Shown: positions 1 through 4,900 of the stretch, piece by piece
Position numbering within the stretch: the stretch's first letter is position 1
Layout of the letters: every line of letters begins with the position of its first letter
Source of the DNA: Paracoccaceae bacterium
GTDB lineage: Bacteria > Pseudomonadota > Alphaproteobacteria > Rhodobacterales > Rhodobacteraceae
Direction of reading: 5' to 3'
DNA: 5,286 nucleotides
Assembly: GCA_019090405.1 (NCBI GenBank)
Contig: JAHRVZ010000297.1
Location: forward strand, 1 to 5,286
The notes under the pieces: model-generated
The model's input: only the letters and a program-made list of their open reading frames with translations
The model's database searches: none
What the model was told of the DNA's origin: nothing
Translations under genes and position numbers: made by a program

Positions 1-515
1 CTGATACGGATCTGGGAAAGACGCTGCAACAGAGTCTAACAACCGCGAATTTGCGGCTTTATCGCACAACAGACACTGTTGGTGCTGAATTAGGCGGGGC
101 TTTGAAAAACGTCATTGCTGTTGCCTGCGGAGCGGTGATTGGCGCCGGATTGGGTGACAGTGCCCGCGCCGCGTTGATGACGCGTGGTTATGCGGAAATG
201 CAGCGGATGGCATTGGCGCTGGGCGCGCGCGCGGAAACATTGGCGGGGCTTTCCGGGTTTGGTGATCTGGCGCTGACCTGCACCTCAGATCAGTCGCGCA
301 ACTATCGTTTGGGGCTAAGTCTTGGGCGTGGCGAAAGTTTTGATTCCTCAATTACCGTCGAAGGCGCGGCAACTGCTCGTGCTGTAGCCGCGAATGCCGA
401 GCGGATGGGTTTGGATATGCCCATCACCAATTGCGTTGTGGCGTTGCTTGACCAGAAATTGACATTGGCCGAAGCAATGGCACAATTACTTGCACGCCCC
501 CTAAAGGAAGAGTGA
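1..515 (+). CDS. gpsA: Glycerol-3-phosphate dehydrogenase [NAD(P)+], C-terminal half (5' end outside window)
   Basis: This cytosolic enzyme reduces dihydroxyacetone phosphate to sn-glycerol-3-phosphate, the backbone for phospholipids. The frame is open from the window edge (first full codon at base 3), so 170 residues are visible of a family that usually runs to about 320-335. The N-terminal Rossmann NAD domain lies outside. The visible part is the helical substrate-binding domain. It includes LRLYRTTDTVGAELGGALKN (residues 17-36 of the fragment), whose LKN lysine (35) corresponds to the catalytic lysine of the family. It also has the GLGDSARAAL stretch (49-58), SGFGDLALTC (84-93), the SRN substrate-binding arginine-asparagine (98-100) and VEG (119-121). 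An internal TTG at 51 is not a start, because conserved sequence continues upstream of it. The stop codon is 1 bp before the next gene, and AGGAAG at 505-510 inside the gpsA end serves that gene. The two are therefore very likely co-transcribed. The identification is firm. Confidence 0.95.
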   Translation, partial: DTDLGKTLQQSLTTANLRLYRTTDTVGAELGGALKNVIAVACGAVIGAGLGDSARAALMTRGYAEMQRMALALGARAETLAGLSGFGDLALTCTSDQSRNYRLGLSLGRGESFDSSITVEGAATARAVAANAERMGLDMPITNCVVALLDQKLTLAEAMAQLLARPLKEE

Positions 516-516
516 C

Positions 517-939
517 ATGGCATATTGGCTTTTCAAATCCGAAACCTCGACCTGGAGCTGGGACGATCAAATCGCCAAAGGCGAGGCTGGTGAAGAATGG
601 GATGGCGTTCGCAACTATCAGGCGCGTAATTTCATGCGCGACATGAAAATCGGCGATCGTGGGTTTTTCTATCTCTCGCAAAAGGAAAAATCGGTGGTTG
701 GTATAGTCGAGGTCTGTGCCACGGCACATCCCGACAGCACCACGGATGATGACCGTTGGGAATGCGTAGACATCAAAGCTGTGCGCAGCTTTGAAACACC
801 GGTGTCGCTTGACCAGATCAAAGCTGATGAAAAACTGACCGAAATGGTTCTGGTCAAGAATTCGCGTCTTTCGGTTCAGCCAGTAACAGCCAACGAATGG
901 AACATTATTTGTAAGCTGGGGCAGACAAAACCCGACTAA
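517..939 (+). CDS. EVE domain-containing protein (THYN1-like)
   Basis: This 140-residue protein is a single EVE domain, a small PUA-like fold. Members of the family bind modified bases in DNA or RNA. The exact ligand of this stand-alone bacterial type is not settled. Family landmarks are all present: YWLFKSE (3-9), the pocket segment WDGVRNYQARN (28-38), GD plus FYLS (46-54), GIVEV (62-66), a conserved tryptophan followed by VDIKAV (81-89), RLSVQPVT (117-124) and W128. Length and landmarks match the stand-alone family, so the protein appears intact. The ATG has AGGAAG 6 nt upstream, inside the end of gpsA, and begins 1 bp after the gpsA stop, which suggests translational coupling. There is no signal peptide or membrane segment, so it should be cytosolic. 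Co-transcription with gpsA is inferred from spacing and gives no clear metabolic link. Confidence 0.9.
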   Translation: MAYWLFKSETSTWSWDDQIAKGEAGEEWDGVRNYQARNFMRDMKIGDRGFFYLSQKEKSVVGIVEVCATAHPDSTTDDDRWECVDIKAVRSFETPVSLDQIKADEKLTEMVLVKNSRLSVQPVTANEWNIICKLGQTKPD

Positions 940-979
940 TCACGCAAAGTGGCAACACGCCGTTGATTAAGAGGGTATC

Positions 980-1375
980 ATGGAATTTATGAACGTCATC
1001 ATCGCTGCCATTGCCGCATTTGTGTTGGGGGCCGGTTGGTACAATGTTTTGTCCAAACAATGGGTAGAAGCGTCCGGAGTGTCCGTTGATGCAGAAGGCA
1101 CGCCCGTGAGCATGAAAAAACCCCAGGTTTTCGGCTTTAGCTTTGTTTTTACCGCCGTAGTTGCGGGCATGATGCGCCATGTGTTTGCATCTTCGGGTGT
1201 CGAAGGCATAACCAATGGATTGGTCTCTGGCATCGGCATAGGACTGTTCTTTATCTCGCCCTGGATTGCCATCAACAACCTGTACGGCGCCCGGCCGTTT
1301 AAATTGACGCTTATCGACGGTGGATATGCGACGTTGTCTTGCGCTGTTATAGGGCTGGTGTTGGTTTTGTTCTGA
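980..1375 (+). CDS. DUF1761 family four-helix membrane protein
   Basis: This is a 131-residue integral membrane protein of the DUF1761 family, whose function is unknown. Four hydrophobic segments are visible at about residues 4-21, 50-69, 79-99 and 110-131, joined by a polar loop at about 24-48. Family-like features are the GAGWYN motif at the end of helix 1 (17-22), in which the tryptophan-tyrosine pair is typical, and SPWIAINNLYGARPFKLTLIDGGY across 93-116. The start at 980 has GAGGG at 971-975, a short 4-nt spacing. An in-frame ATG at 989 would give 13 nt and a protein three residues shorter, so the exact start is open. The gene lies 40 bp after the EVE gene on the same strand with no terminator between, so read-through from gpsA is likely. 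A strong inverted repeat follows 35 bp after the stop. The family call is from recalled similarity. Confidence 0.82.
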   Translation: MEFMNVIIAAIAAFVLGAGWYNVLSKQWVEASGVSVDAEGTPVSMKKPQVFGFSFVFTAVVAGMMRHVFASSGVEGITNGLVSGIGIGLFFISPWIAINNLYGARPFKLTLIDGGYATLSCAVIGLVLVLF

Positions 1376-1410
1376 ATCCGGTATGCAGAAGTGATCTGTA
1401 ATAATATTCC

Positions 1411-1446
1411 GGGAGGGTCTGACACAAGTTAGGTCAGAACCCTCCC
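1411..1446 (+). terminator. Strong inverted repeat after the DUF1761 gene; possible atypical terminator
   Basis: Left arm 1411-1423 (GGGAGGGT then CTGAC) pairs with right arm 1433-1446 (GTCAG, one bulged A at 1438, then ACCCTCCC). The 9-nt loop is 1424-1432. That is 13 base pairs with a single bulge, far more than chance. No T-run follows on the plus strand (TCTCACCC comes next), so it does not fit a standard intrinsic terminator. Its place 35 bp after the last gene of the gpsA cluster suggests transcript-end formation or protection from 3' exonucleases. On the minus strand it would be followed by a weakly T-rich stretch, so it might also stop transcription from the other side. Confidence 0.5.
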
Positions 1447-1576
1447 TCTCACCCACGTGTATGCTCCACCACACGCGTCTCGAATATTAGGTTCTGGCCA
1501 TCCTGGCCGGACAAACAACACCTAGCAATTCCCGTGGAAAAATCCTAGCGCCGAATAATTCAAATGCCACACAACG

Positions 1577-1602
1577 AAAAAGCCCGCCAGGATTCGGCGG
1601 GC
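1577..1602 (-). terminator. Intrinsic terminator of the DUF2853 gene
   Basis: Read on the minus strand, this is a 7-bp GC-only stem (1596-1602 with 1582-1588: GCCCGCC/GGCGGGC), a 7-nt loop and then TTTTT (1577-1581). It begins 25 nt after the stop codon of the DUF2853 gene. The block AACGAAAAAGCCCGC (1573-1587) recurs exactly at 2927-2941 in the terminator after ahcY. Confidence 0.87.
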
Positions 1603-1627
1603 CGTTCCGGATCTAATTTCACAGGTT

Positions 1628-1969
1628 TTAGCCGTAAACAGACTCTTTTCCAAAGTGCTTGGTCAGCATGTAATAAACCACCGCACGGTATTTATTGCGC
1701 TCGGATTTACCGTAGGTTTCAATCGCCTTATTGATTGCTTCCATCAGTTCCGGACCATCGGAAAGCCCAAGTTTCTTGATTAGGAAGTTGTTTTTAACTG
1801 TCTCAAGCTCGTGGTCTTGAGTCGCCGCAACAGTAGACGCATCTGCGTCATATACCGCCGGACCACAGCCGATGGTTACTTTGGTCAGTAAATCCATATC
1901 AGCAGACATGCCGCATTTGTTTTTCAGATCGTCCGCATATTGCGCGATCAGGTCATCTCTCTTGCCCAA
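1628..1969 (-). CDS. DUF2853 family small protein
   Basis: This 113-residue soluble protein matches the DUF2853 family over its full length. The function is unknown. Recognisable stretches are the N-terminal MGKRDDLIAQYADDLKNKCG (1-20), DMDLLTKVTIGCGPAVYDAD (24-43), the central ETVKNNFLIKKLGL (56-69) and the C-terminal YRAVVYYMLTKHFGKESVYG (94-113). The C-terminal half looks helical. Two cysteines (19 and 35) are present. There is no signal peptide or membrane helix, so it is probably cytosolic. The start is TTG at 1969-1967. It is supported by a near-perfect Shine-Dalgarno 6 nt upstream and by a family-like N-terminus beginning at this point. No other gene shares its strand nearby. It has its own promoter candidate and terminator, so it is probably a single-gene unit, divergent from the DUF899 gene. 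Confidence 0.87.
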   Translation of the reverse strand: MGKRDDLIAQYADDLKNKCGMSADMDLLTKVTIGCGPAVYDADASTVAATQDHELETVKNNFLIKKLGLSDGPELMEAINKAIETYGKSERNKYRAVVYYMLTKHFGKESVYG

Positions 1970-1975
1970 AGTGGC

Positions 1976-1983
1976 TCCTCCTT
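1976..1983 (-). promoter_or_regulatory. Strong Shine-Dalgarno deciding the TTG start of the DUF2853 gene
   Basis: The minus strand reads AAGGAGGA, an extended match to the anti-Shine-Dalgarno, ending 6 nt before TTG at 1969. The optimal spacing makes the non-ATG start credible and may compensate for the weaker start codon. A small hairpin (CTGCC/GGCAG, arms 1990-1994 and 2001-2005) sits just upstream in the leader. Confidence 0.8.
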
Positions 1984-2037
1984 TAACTCCTGCCGAAATT
2001 GGCAGCTAACACGCCGACTTTCGTTGCCGGTAGGTTG

Positions 2038-2065
2038 ATTGTAACGCTCATCCGTACCCAAACAA
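2038..2065 (-). promoter_or_regulatory. Candidate sigma-70 promoter for the DUF2853 gene
   Basis: On the minus strand, TTGTTT (2060-2065, 3 of 6 to the -35 consensus) is followed 16 bp later by TACAAT (2038-2043, 5 of 6 to the -10 consensus). Transcription would start near 2031 and leave a leader of about 60 nt before the TTG start. The -10 match is good and the -35 is weak. No experimental support is available. Confidence 0.45.
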
Positions 2066-2178
2066 GATAAAAGACGCGGCTTTTTCGGAAATGGAAATGT
2101 CCCACCCCAAACCATTCGCTCGACCAGCAGGGGATTTGGCCCAATGCTGTGCATCGCTGCCGATACCAATCCGGGGCA

Positions 2179-2205
2179 ATTGTTCAATTTCGACATATGA
2201 ACAAT
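2179..2205. promoter_or_regulatory. Dyad 1: ATTGTTCA-N11-TGAACAAT, candidate operator
   Basis: Perfect 8-bp arms at 2179-2186 and 2198-2205 are separated by 11 bp. Repeat-centre spacing is 19 bp, close to two helical turns, which suits a dimeric DNA-binding protein. It lies just upstream of the -35 candidate (2212) of the DUF899 gene, and shares the TTGTT(C/A)A half-site with the palindrome at 2226-2239. The regulator is unknown. Part of this AT-rich stretch might match by chance, but 8 of 8 in both arms is notable. Confidence 0.45.
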
Positions 2206-2211
2206 GCGTGC

Positions 2212-2240
2212 TTGACTCTTTCGTGTTGTTAATTAACAAT
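2212..2240 (+). promoter_or_regulatory. Candidate sigma-70 promoter for the DUF899 gene
   Basis: TTGACT (2212-2217, 5 of 6 to the -35 consensus) is followed after 17 bp by AACAAT (2235-2240, 4 of 6 to the -10 consensus). The predicted start of transcription near 2247 leaves a leader of about 23 nt. The perfect palindrome at 2226-2239 overlaps the spacer and -10, so a protein bound there would be expected to block RNA polymerase. Confidence 0.45.
2226..2239. promoter_or_regulatory. Dyad 2: perfect 14-bp palindrome TTGTTAATTAACAA, candidate operator
   Basis: All 14 bases are self-complementary. The outline TTG-N8-CAA is the general half-site layout of CRP/FNR-superfamily sites, but the inner bases (TT/AA) differ from the classic FNR TTGAT/ATCAA. 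Assignment to FnrL or Dnr-type regulators is therefore only a possibility. Its position over the -10 region suggests repression. Its centre is about 40 bp from that of dyad 1, roughly four helical turns. Confidence 0.45.
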
Positions 2241-2269
2241 TTGGTTAAATAAAGGATGGGAGATCAATA

Positions 2270-2926
2270 ATGACGGTTACATTTCCTGGTGAGTCTGATG
2301 CCTATCGCCGGTCACGGAACACTTTGCTTCAAGAAGAACTTGCGCTTCGGGCGCTTACCGAACGGGTCGCAACCCTGCGCCGCGCTTTGCCCGAAGGTGG
2401 GTTATTGACCACCGACTATGTGTTCACATCGCCCACAGGGCAAAAAACGAAAATGTCTGACCTTTTTAAATCCAACCGCAATACGTTGGCGATCTATTCG
2501 CTGATGTTCGGGCCGCAGGATTCCGACCCGTGTCCGATGTGTATTTCGTTGCTGGATGGGTTGGATCGTCAGGCCCAGCATATTTGCCAGACGATTGATT
2601 TGGTCGTGGTGTCGTCGGCAACTTCAGATCAATTGGCGGAATTGGTCAAAATGCGCGGATGGTCGAACCTGAAGTTATTATCGGCGCAAGGCACTGATTA
2701 TCAAAGTGACTATCATGGACAGACCCAGGATGGGGCGCAGCATCCGATGATGAATGTCTTTCAAAAAACAGACACTAACATAAGGCATTTCTGGGGATCC
2801 GAAGGGTACTTTGCCGATGTTTCAGGTCAGCCAAGACATGTTGATCAAATTTGGCCACTTTGGAATGTGCTTGATATGACACCGGATGGACGCGGCGACT
2901 CTTGGTATCCCAGTCTGTCGTATTGA
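2270..2926 (+). CDS. DUF899 family thioredoxin-fold protein
   Basis: This 218-residue protein resembles the DUF899 family, which is thioredoxin-like and of unsettled function. Visible features are the N-terminal helical section FPGESDAYRRSRNTLLQEEL (5-24) with ERVATLRRALPEGG (31-44), then DYVF (49-52) and the core strand NTLAIYSLMFGP (71-82). A CPMC motif (88-91) follows in the place where many relatives carry CPSC. MRGWSNLKLLSAQGTDYQSDY (128-148) and the C-terminal LDMTPDGRGDSWYP (201-214) are also family-like. The vicinal cysteines could support thiol-disulfide chemistry or metal binding; this is inferred, not shown. A third cysteine is C106. There is no signal peptide, so it should be cytosolic. 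The ATG has GGGAG 7 nt upstream (2258-2262), and AAAGGA lies further off at 2251-2256. It is a single-gene unit, divergent from DUF2853 and convergent with ahcY. The upstream dyads suggest inducible expression. Confidence 0.82.
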   Translation: MTVTFPGESDAYRRSRNTLLQEELALRALTERVATLRRALPEGGLLTTDYVFTSPTGQKTKMSDLFKSNRNTLAIYSLMFGPQDSDPCPMCISLLDGLDRQAQHICQTIDLVVVSSATSDQLAELVKMRGWSNLKLLSAQGTDYQSDYHGQTQDGAQHPMMNVFQKTDTNIRHFWGSEGYFADVSGQPRHVDQIWPLWNVLDMTPDGRGDSWYPSLSY

Positions 2927-2930
2927 AACG

Positions 2931-2960
2931 AAAAAGCCCGCTCGGTTATGAGCGGGCTTT
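2931..2960. terminator. Shared terminator between the DUF899 gene and ahcY
   Basis: A perfect 11-bp stem (AAAGCCCGCTC at 2933-2943 with GAGCGGGCTTT at 2950-2960) encloses a 6-nt loop. On the minus strand the stem runs into TTTTT then CGTTTC, a good terminator starting 28 nt after the ahcY stop. On the plus strand only the TTT at the stem base is followed by GAG, so it is probably weaker for the DUF899 transcript, whose stop is 4 nt before the A-run. Confidence 0.88.
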
Positions 2961-2987
2961 GAGTGGTCTCAAAAGTTCAGGTGCGGT

Positions 2988-4382
2988 TCAATAACGGTAA
3001 TGTTCCGGCTTGAACGGGCCTTCGGGTTTGACGCCGATGTAGGACGCCTGATGGCTGCTTAGGGTTGACAACTTGGCGCCAATTTTGGCCAAATGCAGAC
3101 GCGCAACTTTTTCATCAAGATGCTTGGGCAGGATATAGACTTTGTTTTCATAGTCATCACCCTTGGTCCACAGTTCAATCTGCGCCAAGGTCTGGTTGGT
3201 AAAGGACGCTGACATCACAAAAGACGGATGACCTGTGGCGTTGCCAAGGTTCAGCAAACGGCCTTCGGAAAGCAGGATCAGACGATTGCCCGAGGGCATC
3301 TCGATCATGTCGACCTGTTCCTTGATGTTGGTCCATTTGTGGTTCTTCAGATTTGCGACCTGAATTTCATTGTCAAAATGACCGATGTTGCCGACAATCG
3401 CCATATCCTTCATTTCGCGCAAATGCTCGATGCGAATGACGTCTTTGTTGCCGGTTGTCGTGATAAAGATGTCCGCGTCCGCGACGACATCCTCAAGAAT
3501 GACAACTTCATACCCGTCCATTGCCGCCTGAAGCGCGCAAATCGGGTCTACTTCGGTGACTTTAACCCGCGCTCCGGCACCGCTCAGGGATGCGGCAGAC
3601 CCTTTGCCGACATCACCATATCCACAAACAACAGCGACCTTGCCTGCCATCATGGTGTCAGTCGCACGGCGAATACCGTCTACAAGGGATTCTTTGCAGC
3701 CGTATTTATTGTCGAATTTTGATTTGGTAACGCTGTCGTTCACATTGATCGCCGGAAACGGAAGCAGGCCTTTTTCTACTAGTTCGTACAAACGATGCAC
3801 ACCAGTTGTGGTTTCTTCGGAAACGCCCTGGATCATATCACGCTGTTTGGTGAACCATCCTGGTGATGCGGCCATGCGCTTTTTGATCTGTGCAAAAATC
3901 GCTTCTTCTTCTTCCGAAGTCGGGACTTCCAGAAGGTCAGTTTCACCAGCTTCGGCGCGGGCACCCAACAAGATATATAGGGTCGCGTCGCCGCCATCAT
4001 CCAGAATCAGGTTACAGCCACCTTCTTTGAACATGAAAATACGGTCCTGATAATCCCAGTGTTCAACAAGCGTCTGGCCCTTAACAGCAAAGACCGGAAT
4101 ATCGGCTGCTGCGATGACCGCGGCTGCATGATCTTGTGTCGAAAAGATGTTGCAAGAAGCCCAGCGCACTTCGGCACCCAATGCCACCAAAGTTTCGATC
4201 AGGCAGGCCGTTTGAATGGTCATGTGCAGGCTGCCAGCGATCTGCGCACCTTTTAGCGGTTTGCTTTCACCGTATTCTTCGCGCAGGGCCATCAGGCCAG
4301 GCATTTCCGTTTCTGCAATGGTCAGCTCTTTGCGACCAAAATCCGCGAGGGAAATGTCTTTGACAATATAATCTACAGGCAC
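2988..4382 (-). CDS. ahcY: Adenosylhomocysteinase (S-adenosyl-L-homocysteine hydrolase)
   Basis: This NAD-dependent cytosolic enzyme splits S-adenosylhomocysteine into adenosine and homocysteine. That relieves product inhibition of methyltransferases and returns homocysteine to the methionine cycle. At 464 residues it has the usual bacterial length. It includes the extra segment at about 150-190 (VPTSEEEEAIFAQIKKRM and onward) that mammalian enzymes lack. Visible motifs are SLHMT (51-55), signature SCNIFSTQDHAAAVI (76-90), DDGGDAT (128-134), SEETTTGVHRL (188-198) and NDSVTKSKFDN (215-225) with catalytic-site K220 and D224. The Rossmann NAD loop is GYGDVGKGSA (254-263), followed by GNIGHFDNEI (331-340), GHPSFVMS (384-391) and the C-terminal KPEHYRY. 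No key residue is missing. The start is GTG, supported by TAGGAG 7 nt upstream and an N-terminus like those of close relatives. It ends at the shared hairpin terminator. A small secreted-protein gene lies 90 bp upstream on the same strand. Confidence 0.98.
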   Translation of the reverse strand: MPVDYIVKDISLADFGRKELTIAETEMPGLMALREEYGESKPLKGAQIAGSLHMTIQTACLIETLVALGAEVRWASCNIFSTQDHAAAVIAAADIPVFAVKGQTLVEHWDYQDRIFMFKEGGCNLILDDGGDATLYILLGARAEAGETDLLEVPTSEEEEAIFAQIKKRMAASPGWFTKQRDMIQGVSEETTTGVHRLYELVEKGLLPFPAINVNDSVTKSKFDNKYGCKESLVDGIRRATDTMMAGKVAVVCGYGDVGKGSAASLSGAGARVKVTEVDPICALQAAMDGYEVVILEDVVADADIFITTTGNKDVIRIEHLREMKDMAIVGNIGHFDNEIQVANLKNHKWTNIKEQVDMIEMPSGNRLILLSEGRLLNLGNATGHPSFVMSASFTNQTLAQIELWTKGDDYENKVYILPKHLDEKVARLHLAKIGAKLSTLSSHQASYIGVKPEGPFKPEHYRY

Positions 4383-4472
4383 AGCTATACTCCTAATTTT
4401 CTAGACGCGCGTTTAGCACCCCTTGAAATCAGGTACAATGAGTTTGCTGTCAGGTAATCTGACCCATACGGG
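4383..4472 (-). promoter_or_regulatory. ahcY upstream region with direct repeat, hairpins and weak promoter candidate
   Basis: TCAGGTA occurs twice (4429-4435 and 4450-4456) exactly 21 bp apart, two turns of the helix, which suits a regulator binding one face. The second copy forms one arm of a small hairpin (GTCAG 4449-4453 with CTGAC 4459-4463). On the minus strand TTGTAC (4433-4438) and TAAACG (4410-4415) are 17 bp apart, but each matches only 3 of 6 consensus bases. The RNA could also fold a 5-bp helix, 4432-4436 with 4416-4420. A real promoter here would leave a leader of about 25 nt, too short for a riboswitch. Otherwise ahcY is read from the gene upstream. These options cannot be separated from sequence alone. 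Confidence 0.35.
4390..4395 (-). promoter_or_regulatory. Shine-Dalgarno deciding the GTG start of ahcY
   Basis: The minus strand reads TAGGAG, ending 7 nt before GTG (4382-4380). This supports the GTG start over any internal ATG. The first internal ATG, codon 27, would remove conserved N-terminal sequence. Confidence 0.75.
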
Positions 4473-4790
4473 CTATCCGGCGGTGCCTTTGGACTCAGCC
4501 TTTGGAATTGCTTCGAAATAGTCTGTTCCGGCGGCTACGATGCAGCTTACGCCGTTCGGATTGGTCAGCAAAACCGTAAATGTTCCGGTTTCAACCGAAG
4601 CCCAGATTTCCATTAAAGTCTGGGTGCCCTGAACCTTTTGTAGTCCCCCAACAGCAAGCTGTTCAGAATACTTGGTGCTGAGTTGCTGAATTACGTTTTC
4701 GCGTAATTCACATTTTGGTGCAGCCAATACGGGTGGCGCAGTTGCCGCCATCCCGAATAGCAAGGATAATCCTAACAATCGTTTGAACAT
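4473..4790 (-). CDS. Small secreted protein of unknown function
   Basis: This 105-residue protein has a clear Sec signal peptide: positive MFKR, hydrophobic LLGLSLLFGMAATA, and a likely cut after VLA at residue 23 (VLA|AP). The mature part, about 82 residues, holds exactly two cysteines (27 and 83), which could form a disulfide in the periplasm. It contains a short Y/L-rich helix-like stretch (ENVIQQLSTKYSEQL, 31-45), then alternating strands around LMEIWASVETGTFTVLLTNPNGVSCIVAAGTDYFEA (59-94). I recall similar small conserved proteins in alphaproteobacteria but cannot name a family. The start at 4790 is chosen because GAGGAG lies 6 nt upstream and the signal peptide begins exactly there. The frame stays open far upstream to about 5213, but that extension is rich in Pro/Arg/Cys, overlaps the divergent HD gene and is not credible. 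It may share a transcript with ahcY, 90 bp downstream. Confidence 0.8.
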   Translation of the reverse strand: MFKRLLGLSLLFGMAATAPPVLAAPKCELRENVIQQLSTKYSEQLAVGGLQKVQGTQTLMEIWASVETGTFTVLLTNPNGVSCIVAAGTDYFEAIPKAESKGTAG

Positions 4791-4796
4791 TACAAG

Positions 4797-4802
4797 CTCC
4801 TC
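4797..4802 (-). promoter_or_regulatory. Shine-Dalgarno fixing the start of the small secreted protein
   Basis: The minus strand reads GAGGAG (AGAGGAG with one more base), 6 nt before ATG at 4790. It decides between this start and a much longer open frame. Confidence 0.8.
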
Positions 4803-4869
4803 TTTTCTAGGTGGTTCAAAGTCTGAGAGGGGCACGCGTCGGGAGGATTCACACGGACCCCCCTCAACA

Positions 4870-4900
4870 CTTATATCGTAATCACAGTTCCCGTTTTCAA
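4870..4900 (-). promoter_or_regulatory. Candidate sigma-70 promoter for the small secreted protein
   Basis: On the minus strand TTGAAA (4895-4900, 5 of 6) is followed by TATAAG (4870-4875, 5 of 6). The spacer is 19 bp, longer than the preferred 17, so activity may need an activator or be modest. Transcription would begin near 4863, giving a leader of about 72 nt. Confidence 0.35.

Noticed and set aside
51..53. TTG at 51 as the start of a short separate gene
   Set aside because: Conserved GpsA sequence continues in the same frame up to the window edge, so this is an internal leucine codon.
905..1474. Minus-strand frames of 189 and 152 codons opposite the DUF1761 gene
   Set aside because: They have implausible composition (many His/Asn/Arg) and no initiation signal, and the plus strand carries a clear membrane protein with a good ribosome site.
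1496..1508. GGCCA-TCC-TGGCC mini-hairpin
   Set aside because: A 5-bp stem with a 3-nt loop and no T-run, with no link to a gene end.
1521..1549. CCTAGC repeated at 1521-1526 and 1544-1549 in the gap between DUF1761 and DUF2853 genes
   Set aside because: It is a six-base repeat with no further similarity around it, away from any promoter candidate, and is expected by chance.
2048..2239. Minus-strand reading frame of 63 codons in the divergent intergenic region, and an overlapping one at 1948-2196
   Set aside because: Neither has a recognisable protein family or a Shine-Dalgarno. Both run through the promoter and dyad elements, and one overlaps the start of the DUF2853 gene.
3228..4050. Two plus-strand frames of 164 codons each inside ahcY
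   Set aside because: They are antisense to a fully conserved ahcY, overlap each other in different frames, and look like translations of codon-biased complementary sequence.
4383..4480. SAH riboswitch upstream of ahcY
   Set aside because: The GAGGAGCGCUG-type conserved core of the known SAH aptamer is absent on the minus strand, and the likely leader is short.
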